Shown here: positions 10,232 to 19,077 of the stretch, in pieces
How the letters are laid out: each line of letters starts with the position of its first letter
How positions within the stretch are numbered: position 1 is the stretch's first letter
Assembly: GCA_947445115.1 (NCBI GenBank)
Contig: CANFCG010000006.1
Coordinates: 1-64,000 of the forward strand
Direction of reading: 5' to 3'
Length of the DNA stretch: 64,000 nucleotides
From: Comamonadaceae bacterium
Lineage (GTDB): Bacteria > Pseudomonadota > Gammaproteobacteria > Burkholderiales > Burkholderiaceae_C
Translations under genes and position numbers: made by a program
The notes under the pieces: model-generated
The model's input: only the letters and a program-made list of their open reading frames with translations
Databases searched by the model: none
What the model was told of the DNA's origin: nothing

Positions 10232-10250
10232 TAAATGTACAAAAAGGGAA

Positions 10251-11144
10251 TTAAAGATCCCGTGTATTAAAAGTGTCACAGCGCTGGATGCTGCCACTTT
10301 GTAGTCCTGTGTTAAACCAGCGGACTCGTTGCGCGCTTGTCCCGTGCGTAAAGCTCTCGGGACGCACCGTACTAGAGCTAGCACGCTGCAAAGCGTCATC
10401 GCCTATTTTAGTCGCTGCGTTCAAGGCTGTTTCCACATCGCCCTGCTCAATGCGTAATTGGTCTTTGGCGTGAAACCCCCACACACCCGCCAAGCAATCA
10501 GCTTGCAACTCTAAACGCACCGATAGTGCGTTTTGCTGCACTTCGCTGATGCGACCACGCTGCGCGTCCACCTTGTCACTAATTCCAAGTAAGTGCTGCA
10601 CATGATGACCCACTTCATGCGCAATCACATAGGCTTGGGCAAACTCGCCAGGTGCGCCGAGACGGTTTTTGAGTGTTTGATAAAAATCAAGATCGATATA
10701 AACTTTTTGATCGGCGGGACAATAAAACGGACCTTGTGCGGTAGAGCCTTGTCCGCAAGCCGTGGGATAGCTGCGTGTAAATATCACCAGACGCGGCGCA
10801 CGGTACTGCGAACCTGCCGCTTGAAACAGCTTACCCCAGACGTCTTCAGTACTTGCCAGTGTTTTCTTCACGTGATGCGCCAGCACATCGTCCGCTGGCG
10901 TGGCATGCGGCTGCGCTTGTTGCTGCACCTGTGGCACGGGAGAGCCACCGCCTAAGAAACCTAAGATGGTGAGTGGATTGATACCTAAAAAATACGATGC
11001 GACTAAGGCCACCACAATCGTTCCAACGCCCATACGCCCGCTCAGCAATCCACCCAATAAACCACCACCGCCACCGTCAGAGCCGCCACCATCACCTCGC
11101 ACATCATCCACGTTATCTGATTCGCGTTGTCCGTCCCATTGCAT
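10251..11144 (-). CDS. ypfJ: neutral zinc metallopeptidase, YpfJ/KPN_02809 family
   Basis: 297 aa. A glycine-rich N-terminus and one membrane helix (about 40-60, VGTIVVALVASYFLGI) precede a catalytic domain with zincin motif HEVGHHVQ at about 176-183 and the downstream ELQADCLAGVWG block that supplies the third ligand. This matches the PF04228 putative neutral zinc metallopeptidases, membrane anchored with the domain likely periplasmic. Substrate is unknown. It follows dcd by 24 nt on the same strand and precedes rhlE by 19 nt. Confidence 0.88.
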   Translation of the reverse strand: MQWDGQRESDNVDDVRGDGGGSDGGGGGLLGGLLSGRMGVGTIVVALVASYFLGINPLTILGFLGGGSPVPQVQQQAQPHATPADDVLAHHVKKTLASTEDVWGKLFQAAGSQYRAPRLVIFTRSYPTACGQGSTAQGPFYCPADQKVYIDLDFYQTLKNRLGAPGEFAQAYVIAHEVGHHVQHLLGISDKVDAQRGRISEVQQNALSVRLELQADCLAGVWGFHAKDQLRIEQGDVETALNAATKIGDDALQRASSSTVRPESFTHGTSAQRVRWFNTGLQSGSIQRCDTFNTRDL

Positions 11145-11168
11145 AGCGAGCTCCTGGTTAGGTGGAAT

Positions 11169-11732
11169 TTAGGTCTTAGGCAACGTCACGCCGACTTGCC
11201 CTTGATACTTACCACCGCGGTCTTTGTACGAGGTCTCGCACACTTTACTGGCTTCAAAGAACAGGACTTGCGCGCAGCCCTCGCCTGCGTAAATCTTGGC
11301 GGGCAGCGGCGTCGTGTTAGAGAACTCTAGCGTCACATAACCTTCCCACTCAGGCTCAAACGGTGTGACGTTCACGATGATGCCGCAACGAGCGTAAGTA
11401 CTTTTACCAAGGCACACGGTGAGCAAATGACGCGGGATGCGAAAGTACTCCATCGTGCGTGCCAGCGCAAAACTATTAGGCGGGATGATGCAGAAGTCGC
11501 CTTCAAAATCGACAAAACTTTTTTCATCAAAGTTTTTAGGATCGACCACAGTACTGTGGATATTGGTAAAGACTTTGAACTCCCGCGCACAGCGGATGTC
11601 GTACCCGTAGCTAGACGTGCCATAGCTAATGACGCGATTGCCATCAACTTGCTTGACCTGCTGAGGGCTAAACGGTTCAATCATGCCTTTGGCGGCAAGT
11701 TCGTTAATTTGGGTGTCGCAAAGAATACTCAT
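11169..11732 (-). CDS. dcd: dCTP deaminase
   Basis: 187 aa, normal length. Trimeric dUTPase-fold signatures are [34 protein letters not shown] and [20 protein letters not shown], and the glutamate in the last block is the catalytic one. Dcd deaminates dCTP to dUTP, feeding dTTP synthesis through dUTPase. The C-terminal [11 protein letters not shown] is the nucleotide lid. It is the first gene of a minus-strand run with the peptidase, rhlE and the barrel gene. Confidence 0.96.
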   Translation of the reverse strand: MSILCDTQINELAAKGMIEPFSPQQVKQVDGNRVISYGTSSYGYDIRCAREFKVFTNIHSTVVDPKNFDEKSFVDFEGDFCIIPPNSFALARTMEYFRIPRHLLTVCLGKSTYARCGIIVNVTPFEPEWEGYVTLEFSNTTPLPAKIYAGEGCAQVLFFEASKVCETSYKDRGGKYQGQVGVTLPKT

Positions 11733-11830
11733 GGATGTATTGTAGAAGAGCGTGAGTCAACGAAAACCAAACAGTGGCGTTTAAAAGGCATGGGGACTTC
11801 CCATGCATAACAGCCACTAAGGATGCCATC

Positions 11831-12190
11831 ATGAAATTAAGAACTCTCGCAAGCTTGCTGACATTGGCTTTTGCTGGCGTCGTACTCGCGCAAGCTCCCG
11901 CAGCACCAACGCCTAAAGATCCGACTGCGACGCCGCGCATTGATCAGCGCCAAGTCAATCAGCAAAAACGTATTGACCAAGGCGTCGCCTCTGGTCAGCT
12001 CACACCCAAGGAAACGGCCAAGCTAGAAAAACGCGAAGGCAAAATTGCCGCCGACGAAGCGGCCGCTAAGGCCGACGGCAAGGTAACCAAAGCTGAGCGC
12101 CGCAAACTAAACCGCGAAGAAAACCGTGCAAGTCACGCCATCAAGCGCCAAAAACACGACAAGCAAGTGACTGCGCCAGCAGCCAAGTAA
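11831..12190 (+). CDS. small exported, highly charged protein of unknown function
   Basis: 119 aa. A signal peptide (MKLRTLASLLTLAFAGVVLA) is followed by a Lys/Glu/Ala-rich helical mature part with a repeated theme: KRIDQGVASGQLTPKE then KLEKREGKIAADEA, KADGKVTKAERRKLNREEN and SHAIKRQKHDK. The KADGKVTKAE segment loosely recalls an EF-hand loop but lacks enough acidic ligands to claim calcium binding. Similar small exported proteins are, as far as I recall, common and unnamed in Burkholderiales. ATG 11831 places the signal peptide at the N-terminus; the longer frame from 11774 would bury it. It is a single gene between two minus-strand operons. Confidence 0.7.
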   Translation: MKLRTLASLLTLAFAGVVLAQAPAAPTPKDPTATPRIDQRQVNQQKRIDQGVASGQLTPKETAKLEKREGKIAADEAAAKADGKVTKAERRKLNREENRASHAIKRQKHDKQVTAPAAK

Positions 12191-12227
12191 CAACTAAGGC
12201 GGGGCACCCCCTTCTGATGTAGCTGAG

Positions 12228-12944
12228 TTACCCGCCCAAATAAGCCGCCTGCACCGCAGGATCGCCTTTGAGCTTATCGGCGGGGCCGTGCACCGAGACA
12301 CGCCCGTTCTCAAGCACATAGCCGTAGTCCGCGACGTTGAGCGCCGCTGCCGCGAATTGCTCGACCAAGAGCATGGTCACGCCCTCGGCCTTAAGTCGGC
12401 TAATGATGTTGAAGACCTCTTCCACCAAGATAGGCGCAAGACCCATCGAGGGCTCATCTAACAAAAACACTTCAGGGTTGAGCATCACGGCGCGTGCCAT
12501 TGCCAGCATTTGCTGCTCGCCGCCAGATAAGGTGCCAGCCAATTGGTTGGTGCGTTCCTTCAAACGCGGGAACATCTCAATCGCTTTTTGCAAGTCCGCC
12601 TCCACATCGCCCTTGGCGCGTGCGCCTGTGTAGCGTGCAAACGCGCCAAGGCGGATGTTATCCAGTACCGACAACGTGGGGAATACGCGGCGACCTTCGG
12701 GTGAATGTGCAAGGCCGCGCTTGGCGATTTGGTAGGACGCTTGACCCGTGATGTTGGCGCCTGCCAGCGTGATCGTGCCAGCTGTGGGTTTAATCATCCC
12801 AGAGATCGCTCGCATCGTCGTGGTTTTTCCCGCGCCGTTCGAGCCAATCAAGGTCACGATTTTGCCTTTAGGCACATCAATAGTCACGCCGTGCAACACC
12901 TGCACTTTGCCGTAGCCCGCTTGTAGATTGTCAATTTTTAGCAT
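12228..12944 (-). CDS. livF: branched-chain-type ABC transporter ATPase LivF
   Basis: 238 aa. Walker A GSNGAGKTTT at about 34-43, signature LSGGEQQMLAMARA, Walker B FLLDEPSMGLAP and the LivF-typical EGRRVFPTLSVLDN are all present. It is one of the two ATPases of a HAAT-family importer encoded by livJ-H-MG-F on the minus strand. The gene follows the LivM-LivG fusion by 23 nt and is last in the operon. Given the hydroxycinnamate genes upstream, the cargo could be an aromatic acid rather than an amino acid (inference). Confidence 0.93.
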   Translation of the reverse strand: MLKIDNLQAGYGKVQVLHGVTIDVPKGKIVTLIGSNGAGKTTTMRAISGMIKPTAGTITLAGANITGQASYQIAKRGLAHSPEGRRVFPTLSVLDNIRLGAFARYTGARAKGDVEADLQKAIEMFPRLKERTNQLAGTLSGGEQQMLAMARAVMLNPEVFLLDEPSMGLAPILVEEVFNIISRLKAEGVTMLLVEQFAAAALNVADYGYVLENGRVSVHGPADKLKGDPAVQAAYLGG

Positions 12945-12967
12945 GTTGTTATTCCTCTGCGTTGGCT

Positions 12968-14920
12968 TCAGTGTGCGCCCGAGCCACTGCCCAAGTAAGC
13001 CTCGATCACAGCAGGATGTCTTTGCACATCCGCTGGTTTGCCTTCGGCAATTTTTTGTCCAAAGTCGAGCACCGAGACCGTATCCGACACCCCCATGACG
13101 ACATCCATGTGATGCTCAATCAAGATGACTGTGATGCCGTGATCGCGAATTTTTTTCACCATCGCCATAAGGTCAGGCAAATCGGCGGGAGGCAAGCCTG
13201 CTGCAGGCTCGTCTAAGAGCAAGAGCTGTGGACGCAGACCCAGCGCACGGGCGATCTCTAAAAGGCGCTGCTTGCCATACGGCAAATTGCGCGCCTCGTG
13301 CTCGGCAAGCTCGGACAGTCCGACAAACGCTAGCAAGCTCGCACACTCGGCACGCGCGGCAGCGTCCTCGCGTTTGCAGCGCGGCGTGTTGAAGATCACG
13401 TCCAAGATGTTGCTTTTGTAGGTGTGATGCAGCCCCACCAGCACGTTGTCCGTCGCTGTCATTTCGCCAAACAACTGCACGTTTTGGAAGGTACGCGCAA
13501 TGCCTGACAGCGCAATGGTTGAAGGCGTTTGTCCAGTGATGACTTTGCCGTTAAACGACACCGTGCCCGCGGTGGGTTGGTAGATGCCGGTGAGCACATT
13601 CATCATCGTGCTCTTGCCCGAACCGTTAGGACCGATAAGCCCGTGCACCGACGCGTGCGCCACATTCAAATCGACCAAGTTCAAGGCTTTGAGTCCGCCA
13701 AACTGCATCAGCGCTTGTTTCACTTCTAGCAAATTGGCGCTGCCGTTGCTAGCAACGTAAGCGGGAGTCCATGCTTTAGAAGTCACGACTGGCGTGGTCT
13801 TGGCACTAGCCGCTTTGATGGCGCTTTGTTTGCTCACACGTGCAAACAACTCCCGAACAAAGCCCACCACGCCATCTTGCAGGTAGTAGACGACAAACAA
13901 AATCATCAAGCCAAAAATGGTGAGTCGCCAATCGGTAATACTTTCCAGCCAAAACGAAAACGCCGCCATGCCAACCGTCGCGACCACAGGAATGGCCACT
14001 TCACGCACGGCCTTCACTTGCTTTTTGAGGTTGTACACAGCCATGGCGACAACGCCACTGGCAAGCACCGTTGCGATCTTGCGGAACAGCTCGATGTCCG
14101 ATAACAAGCTGGGCAACATCACAACAATCGCCGCACCAATCAACGCACCTGAGCGTGTTTTACGACCACCCATGATGACAGCGAGCAAGAACAAAATGGT
14201 GAGTTCAAAGTTGTAGGTATCGGGAGAAATGTATTCTTCGGAATAGGTATAGAGAGAGCCCGCAAGCCCCGCCAGTGCAGCGCTTACGACAAACGCATAG
14301 ACTTTGTAGCGATAGACCGATACGCCCATGCAATCGCAAGCAACAGGGCTATCGCGCAAGGCTTCAAACGCGCGACCAAGATGCGACTTGAGCACACGGT
14401 GCACCACAATCAAAGCCAGCACCATGCAGACTAGCACGACGTAGTAGTACTCAACTTCAGTCAGCTTGTGTCCAAAGAAAATCGGCTTGGGCACCTTGAT
14501 ACCAATTGGCCCTTCGGTCAGGAAGGTCATCTCGTTAATCAAGATGCGAATAATCGTGCCAAAAGCCAACGTCACCATCGCAAGGTAAGGACCCGTGACG
14601 CGCAGCGCAGGCAGCGCCAGCACCGCGCCAAAGCAAGCCGTGACCGCGATCGCTGCAGGCACAGCCGCAAAAAACGGCAACCCCAATTTGACGAAGAGCA
14701 CCCCCGCTGTGTACGAACCCACCCCAAAAAGACCAGCGTGACCCAACGAGACTTGCCCTGTATAGCCCACCACGATATCGAGGCCAAACAAGAGAATCGC
14801 GTAGATCAGAATCGTCTCAACCAAATGGATGTAGTACGGGTTCGGAACGATCGTTGGGAAAATGGCCAGCGCCGCCAATAGCGTGATGATGACGATCCAA
14901 GATTTGTTTTTCATATTCAT
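12968..14920 (-). CDS. livM: LivM-LivG fusion: ABC permease and ATPase in one polypeptide
   Basis: 650 aa. Residues 1-305 are a LivM permease (GLDIVVGYTGQVSLGHAG, LRVTGPYLAMVTLAFG, EALRDSPVACDCMG). Residues 305-390 add two extra hydrophobic segments and a Thr/Ala linker. From about 395 a complete LivG ATPase follows: Walker A GPNGSGKST (about 430-438), IARTFQNVQLF, signature LPYGKQRLLEIARA and Walker B LLLLDEPAAGLPP. There is no stop or frameshift between the halves. ATG 14920 is chosen; a TTG at 14929 and ATG at 14914 are alternatives. Fused LivMG proteins are known in Betaproteobacteria; ATPase and permease would form fixed 1:1 half-transporters with LivH and LivF. Confidence 0.92.
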   Translation of the reverse strand: MNMKNKSWIVIITLLAALAIFPTIVPNPYYIHLVETILIYAILLFGLDIVVGYTGQVSLGHAGLFGVGSYTAGVLFVKLGLPFFAAVPAAIAVTACFGAVLALPALRVTGPYLAMVTLAFGTIIRILINEMTFLTEGPIGIKVPKPIFFGHKLTEVEYYYVVLVCMVLALIVVHRVLKSHLGRAFEALRDSPVACDCMGVSVYRYKVYAFVVSAALAGLAGSLYTYSEEYISPDTYNFELTILFLLAVIMGGRKTRSGALIGAAIVVMLPSLLSDIELFRKIATVLASGVVAMAVYNLKKQVKAVREVAIPVVATVGMAAFSFWLESITDWRLTIFGLMILFVVYYLQDGVVGFVRELFARVSKQSAIKAASAKTTPVVTSKAWTPAYVASNGSANLLEVKQALMQFGGLKALNLVDLNVAHASVHGLIGPNGSGKSTMMNVLTGIYQPTAGTVSFNGKVITGQTPSTIALSGIARTFQNVQLFGEMTATDNVLVGLHHTYKSNILDVIFNTPRCKREDAAARAECASLLAFVGLSELAEHEARNLPYGKQRLLEIARALGLRPQLLLLDEPAAGLPPADLPDLMAMVKKIRDHGITVILIEHHMDVVMGVSDTVSVLDFGQKIAEGKPADVQRHPAVIEAYLGSGSGAH

Positions 14921-14938
14921 TTTTTGCAATCCAAATCT

Positions 14939-15829
14939 TTAAACTTTTTTGATCGCCATCTTGCCAAACAGTCCCGCTGGCTTGACCGCCAGCACGAGGA
15001 GCAAGAGCACGAGTCCGGGTACGTCTTTGTAACCCGTAGAAATGTAGTAACCCGTGGTGGTTTCGGCAATACCCAAAATCAGACCACCCACAATCACGCC
15101 GACACCCGATGTCAACCCGCCAATGATGGCAACGGCAAAAGCTTTGAGTCCCAGTACAGAGCCCATGGTCGCACCCGTCAGCGTGAGCGGTGCAATCAAG
15201 ACGCCCGCCACCGCTGCGGTCGCAGATGAAAGCGCATACGAGAACGTAATCACGGCGCCGGTGTTGATGCCCATGAGCGACGCGGCATCGCGGTCATTCG
15301 ATGTGGCGACGACGGCTTTACCGTAAATCGACTTTCGATTAAAAATTTCAACCATCAACATCATGGCGAGCGCCCCCACCACCACCACGATTTCCATGGG
15401 CAAAATATTACCGCCTAAAAACTTAATGGGCGACTCGGATAGCGGGGACGGAAACTTCAAATCATCCTTTCCCCAAATATTTTCAGCCACATTTTTAAAG
15501 ATGATCGCCAGCGCAATCGTGGACATGATCCAACCAAACTCGCTCTTGATCTTGATGGCAGGACGCACACCAATCCACTCCACGATAGAGCCTTGCGCTG
15601 CGCCAAAAATTGCCACCAGCGGAATCATCAACCAATAGTTGAGATAAGGGCCGCCGTGAATCGAGCCTGCAAACGACAAGCCCACCAAAGCACCAAGCAT
15701 CAAGGCTTCGCCCTGACCGAAGTTGAGTGTGCCCGATGTGGCAAACGTGAGCTGATAACCAAAGGCGATCACGCCGTAGATCATGCCCAGCGCAACACCG
15801 CTATAAATAAGTTGGAGAAAAATTTCCAT
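14939..15829 (-). CDS. livH: branched-chain-type ABC transporter permease LivH
   Basis: 296 aa integral membrane protein. LivH marks are IYGVIAFGYQLTFATSGTLN, FGQGEALMLGALVGL, ATSNDRDAASLMGINTG and the late GLKAFAVAIIGGL. About eight membrane helices are expected. ATG 15829 has an AGG-containing Shine-Dalgarno region and fits the family start; ATG 15847 would add six residues. The gene is separated from the receptor gene by a hairpin terminator and a palindromic repeat, so permease and ATPase levels may be set lower than receptor level. Confidence 0.93.
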   Translation of the reverse strand: MEIFLQLIYSGVALGMIYGVIAFGYQLTFATSGTLNFGQGEALMLGALVGLSFAGSIHGGPYLNYWLMIPLVAIFGAAQGSIVEWIGVRPAIKIKSEFGWIMSTIALAIIFKNVAENIWGKDDLKFPSPLSESPIKFLGGNILPMEIVVVVGALAMMLMVEIFNRKSIYGKAVVATSNDRDAASLMGINTGAVITFSYALSSATAAVAGVLIAPLTLTGATMGSVLGLKAFAVAIIGGLTSGVGVIVGGLILGIAETTTGYYISTGYKDVPGLVLLLLVLAVKPAGLFGKMAIKKV

Positions 15830-15857
15830 GTGAGACCTAACAAACAACTAACAACTT

Positions 15858-15882
15858 GGATTCCCGCCTTCGCGGGAATCAC
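15858..15882. repeat. palindromic dispersed repeat, copy 1
   Basis: Inverted repeat ATTCCCGC-CTTC-GCGGGAAT at 15860-15879, preceded by GG and followed by CAC. It belongs to a family of five similar elements in this window (others at 19040, 35780, 54083 and 59249). This copy lies between livJ and livH, about 30 nt from the livH start. Confidence 0.8.
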
Positions 15883-15893
15883 GACGACTCATT

Positions 15894-15924
15894 AAAAAAA
15901 GCCGACTCCAAGAAGTCGGCTTTT
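15894..15924 (-). terminator. rho-independent terminator between livJ and livH
   Basis: A 7-bp perfect stem (GCCGACT at 15901-15907, AGTCGGC at 15914-15920) with a 6-nt loop is flanked by a run of seven A on one side and four T on the other. On the minus strand it reads as stem-loop followed by T7, starting about 20 nt after the livJ stop. It probably ends a share of livJ transcripts before livH, a common way to give more receptor than permease. Confidence 0.8.
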
Positions 15925-15941
15925 CGATTCGATCAAAAAAA

Positions 15942-17177
15942 TTACTTTTTAGCATCCTTAGCCGCTGGTTTGGCGGCTGTTTTTGCTGCTTTGGTGCGAA
16001 CTTCGCCGCCCTTCTTTTTGTCTTCGTCGTAGGCGTACACGATTTGCCCATCCACCGCCTTGCCAATCACCACCATGTTGGCGGTAATCGCCTCGTGGTC
16101 AGCCTTGGTAAACGGGTGGTCGTAAGTGGTGACCACGCCTTCAACTTTGGCATTCAAATTCTCAAGCGCCGCCAAAATTTTTGGGCCTTCGGTGCTGTTG
16201 GCTTGCTTCATCGCAGCCGCCAGCAAATACACCGAGTCATAACCTTGGGCAGCCGACACGGGAGAAGGAATGCGCTTCACTTTATATGCCTTTTGATACG
16301 CAGAAATAAAGCTGGCGCGCTTTGGCGTATTAGGCTCTTGAATAAAGGTTTGCGGCATGATCGCGCCGTCTGCGTTCTTCCCAGCGTTGTCCAAGAAGTT
16401 CGCCATCGACAGTGTCCACGACCCCATCATCGGCACTTTCCAGTTCAGCTTAATCATGCCATTGGCAATTTGTGCCAGCTCAGGGCCAATGCCGTAGGTG
16501 ATAACCACTTCAGCGCCAGCTTCTTTTGCCTTAAGCAACTGCGCGGTCATGTCCACGTCTTTGATGTTGTATTTTTCAGTAGCCACGGCCTTCAAACCCT
16601 TAGCGGCCAAAGCTTTTTCTAGGTCTTCACGTCCCAGTTGTCCGTAGTTCGTGGAGTCTGCAAGAATAGCGACCTTGGTCAGCTTACGGCGTGTGATCAA
16701 CTCCTCCACAATGAGACCCGACTGGATGGTGTCGTTAGCAGAATTACGGAACACGTAGTTTTCAGGCTGGTCAGCAAATTGCTTAGTAATCACGGACGCG
16801 GTTGCCACGTTATTCATCACAGGAATCTTGGCTTCTTGATAAAAGCGCTGCGATGCCAAACCCACACCAGAGTTGATGTAGCCAACGGTTGCAACCACTT
16901 TTTCTTTGTTGATAAGCTCTTGTGCAATCTGCACCCCGCGCTCGTTTTTGGCTTCGTCATCGCGCTCGATCATTTCAATCTTGCGACCCATGATGCCGCC
17001 TTTGGCGTTGATTTCGTTCACCGCCAATTTAGCGCCATCACGCATCGAGACACCCATTGGACTAGAGCCGCCGGTCAGCGGGCCTTGCAAGCCAATTTTG
17101 ATAGAGTCGGCCGCAAAGCCAAGCGTAGCAACGGCTAGCGCAATAGAACCAAGGGCGAGTTTGTGTGTAAATTTCAT
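15942..17177 (-). CDS. livJ: ABC transporter substrate-binding protein (LivJ/LivK family)
   Basis: 411 aa. A signal peptide (LALGSIALAVATLGFAA) precedes a type I periplasmic-binding fold: DSIKIGLQGPLTGGSSPMG, ERDDEAKNERGVQIAQELI, then TVGYINSGVGLASQ. It is the receptor of the downstream livH-livMG-livF importer. The mature protein ends in an unusual Lys/Ala tail (residues about 397-411, repeating AAK), which is not part of the fold. The ligand is not evident; location after a tannase/feruloyl-CoA synthase operon suggests an aromatic or related acid (inference). Confidence 0.92.
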   Translation of the reverse strand: MKFTHKLALGSIALAVATLGFAADSIKIGLQGPLTGGSSPMGVSMRDGAKLAVNEINAKGGIMGRKIEMIERDDEAKNERGVQIAQELINKEKVVATVGYINSGVGLASQRFYQEAKIPVMNNVATASVITKQFADQPENYVFRNSANDTIQSGLIVEELITRRKLTKVAILADSTNYGQLGREDLEKALAAKGLKAVATEKYNIKDVDMTAQLLKAKEAGAEVVITYGIGPELAQIANGMIKLNWKVPMMGSWTLSMANFLDNAGKNADGAIMPQTFIQEPNTPKRASFISAYQKAYKVKRIPSPVSAAQGYDSVYLLAAAMKQANSTEGPKILAALENLNAKVEGVVTTYDHPFTKADHEAITANMVVIGKAVDGQIVYAYDEDKKKGGEVRTKAAKTAAKPAAKDAKK

Positions 17178-17199
17178 AAAAAATCTCCGCGAGTAGGAA

Positions 17200-17242
17200 T
17201 AAAAAAGAAACGCCAGAAACGGTCATAAACCGTTGACTGGCG
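17200..17242 (-). terminator. hairpin terminator after the tannase gene
   Basis: A long interrupted hairpin (CGCCAG 17211-17216 with CTGGCG 17237-17242, and inner AACGGT 17218-17223 with ACCGTT 17229-17234) is followed on the minus strand by the T-rich TTTCTTTTTT at 17201-17210. It lies 70-110 nt beyond the tannase stop and just upstream of livJ. It separates the hydroxycinnamate genes from the liv genes transcriptionally, or attenuates readthrough. Confidence 0.75.
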
Positions 17243-17309
17243 AATTCTAGTAGCCCCATTCAGCTCAAAGCCTAGGTAATACCCGCGACGAGTCGCGCTC
17301 AGGACAGCG

Positions 17310-19019
17310 TCACTGGCAACTAAAGTTTGAGGCATCCTCGACGTTACCCGAGCCGCTGTATTTCGCCGTTTTAGGATAAGCGCACAAAGGACGTGAGCGG
17401 TTTGCCGCCCAGCCTTTGGGAACTTCAGCATTCACGCCGCCAGCGTTACCTGCTCCGCGAGCCGTTGCCACCACGCTTTCAGGTGCAATGCCTTGTTCCA
17501 CCCACTTCACCAGCGAGGTCAGCATGTCGAACTGGTCGACAGATGGGCCGCCACTACAGTGATTCATACCAGGCACGGGGAAGAAGCGTGCAAAATTTGA
17601 CGCCGAGCCGCCGCCTTGTGCTGCGTTGACGCGCTCCACCCATTGGCGGGTGTCCTCTGCTGAGAAGATCGGATCGCTCACACCGTGGTACAGCATAACT
17701 TTTGCCCCGCGAGCTTTGAGCGCCGCCAAGTTAGTTGGGTTGTCGTTTTGCGGCGGTGTCATCAAAGACAGGCCTGACTCTTTGTACGTGTCGTTCACGC
17801 TATTGAACAGTGCCAGTCGCTCATCAGCCTTCATCGTCATTGCATTAACGGGTGTTGGCGGGCTGCTAAACACGGTGCCTACTGACAGAGGATCAAGCGC
17901 TAACGCAAAAGCAAATTTCCATCTTGGCCAATCATTTCCTGCAATGCCAATATCATGTGGAAAGTTGCGGTAAATCGCGCTGCCATCCGCCAGTTTGCCG
18001 CCAGCAAAAACATCCGTAACAACTTGCTTTTGCGCCGAAGTGAGACAACTGCCGCCAGCGTCGCGCGTGTCACCTGCACAGGCAGGCACGTCGCGCATCA
18101 CGTCAAATGCAGCTTGGCACGCCTGCGTCGCCATCACCATGCCGTCTTTTGCACCATCGAGTGCATCGCATTTAGCCAATACAGCGTTGGCGACCGTTTG
18201 GCGCTCGGCTGCATTAAAGCCCGTAGTCAAATCCGCAATGCGCGGCGCTTGTGGGCTAAGTGGATGCGGCGCGGTTGCACCAGCGGTTGCTAGTGGTGCC
18301 CACTGCTGCGCACCCCAGAGCTGCGCCAGTGCCGCATTAGGCAGCCGATAGCCAGGCGCACCCGCCAAATAACCGTCGTACTGATCACCAAAGCGAGACA
18401 TCGCCACCATCACATGCCTGCCGCCGTTTGAGCAGCCGCCAATGTAACTGCGATCGGGTGCTTTACCGTAAGCCTCGCCAATCAAGGCTTTGGCCATGGG
18501 CGTGAGTTTTTGAACAGCTTGATAGCCATAATCCAGACGTGCTTGCGGCTCGGCACCAAACACGCCAGTTTGAGCACCTGTATGACCTGCGTCCGAGCTA
18601 ATCACAGCAAAGCCTTGCGCGAGTGCGCCCGTGAGCGGCCCGCCACCCAGCGCGCCCAGCGCAGGCTGCACCACGCCATCCAGTCCACCATTGCCTTGGT
18701 AGTAAAAGCGACCACTCCAGTCGGTGGGCAAACGCATTTCAAAGCCAATCGCGTAGTCACGTCCGTCCGATCCTTTGCGCTTGAACATCTCGCCCTTCAC
18801 AAGGCAATAGGCACCTGCCGAAGCGGCAGAGTTAATCTGCGTGTTATTAAATTTAAAACTACTTGCCAGCGCTTCACATTGCCCCAAAGCCTTGCCTGAT
18901 GCTGCTTGCAGCTGGGCGGGTTTGTCGTTGCCCGCCATATTGGCGCAACCTAAAAAGCTAAAAAGAAAAACCGCACTAGCGGCTCCGGCAAGGGTTACCT
19001 TTAGTGAGGTCGTTTTCAT
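17310..19019 (-). CDS. tannase/feruloyl esterase family lipoprotein
   Basis: 569 aa. A lipoprotein signal (FSFLGC lipobox near residue 25) precedes a PF07519 tannase/feruloyl esterase domain. Visible are the nucleophile loop GGCSNGGRHVM, the acid region YHGVSDPIFSAEDT, the catalytic His in PGMNHCSGGPS and several family cysteines. Such enzymes cleave ester bonds of gallate or hydroxycinnamates (ferulate, coumarate), here probably at the outer membrane or in the periplasm. It is last of a minus-strand run crotonase, feruloyl-CoA synthase, Bug receptor, esterase, which fits release of ferulate-like acids for the CoA ligase. Confidence 0.9.
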   Translation of the reverse strand: MKTTSLKVTLAGAASAVFLFSFLGCANMAGNDKPAQLQAASGKALGQCEALASSFKFNNTQINSAASAGAYCLVKGEMFKRKGSDGRDYAIGFEMRLPTDWSGRFYYQGNGGLDGVVQPALGALGGGPLTGALAQGFAVISSDAGHTGAQTGVFGAEPQARLDYGYQAVQKLTPMAKALIGEAYGKAPDRSYIGGCSNGGRHVMVAMSRFGDQYDGYLAGAPGYRLPNAALAQLWGAQQWAPLATAGATAPHPLSPQAPRIADLTTGFNAAERQTVANAVLAKCDALDGAKDGMVMATQACQAAFDVMRDVPACAGDTRDAGGSCLTSAQKQVVTDVFAGGKLADGSAIYRNFPHDIGIAGNDWPRWKFAFALALDPLSVGTVFSSPPTPVNAMTMKADERLALFNSVNDTYKESGLSLMTPPQNDNPTNLAALKARGAKVMLYHGVSDPIFSAEDTRQWVERVNAAQGGGSASNFARFFPVPGMNHCSGGPSVDQFDMLTSLVKWVEQGIAPESVVATARGAGNAGGVNAEVPKGWAANRSRPLCAYPKTAKYSGSGNVEDASNFSCQ

Positions 19020-19039
19020 ATGGTTCCTTTAAATAATGT

Positions 19040-19064
19040 GGATCCCCGCCTTCGCGGGGATGAC
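19040..19064. repeat. palindromic dispersed repeat, copy 2
   Basis: Perfect inverted repeat ATCCCCGC-CTTC-GCGGGGAT at 19042-19061 with GG before and GAC after. It lies between the tannase start and the stop of the Bug receptor gene, the whole gap being 58 nt. Confidence 0.8.
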
Positions 19065-19077
19065 CCGTGGAAGAAGA

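Noticed and set aside
10232-10399. Longer rhlE reading frame
   Set aside because: The added 56 residues lie antiparallel to nothing and parallel to the end of the peptidase gene, with no helicase features; the Q-motif start at 10231 is normal for RhlE.
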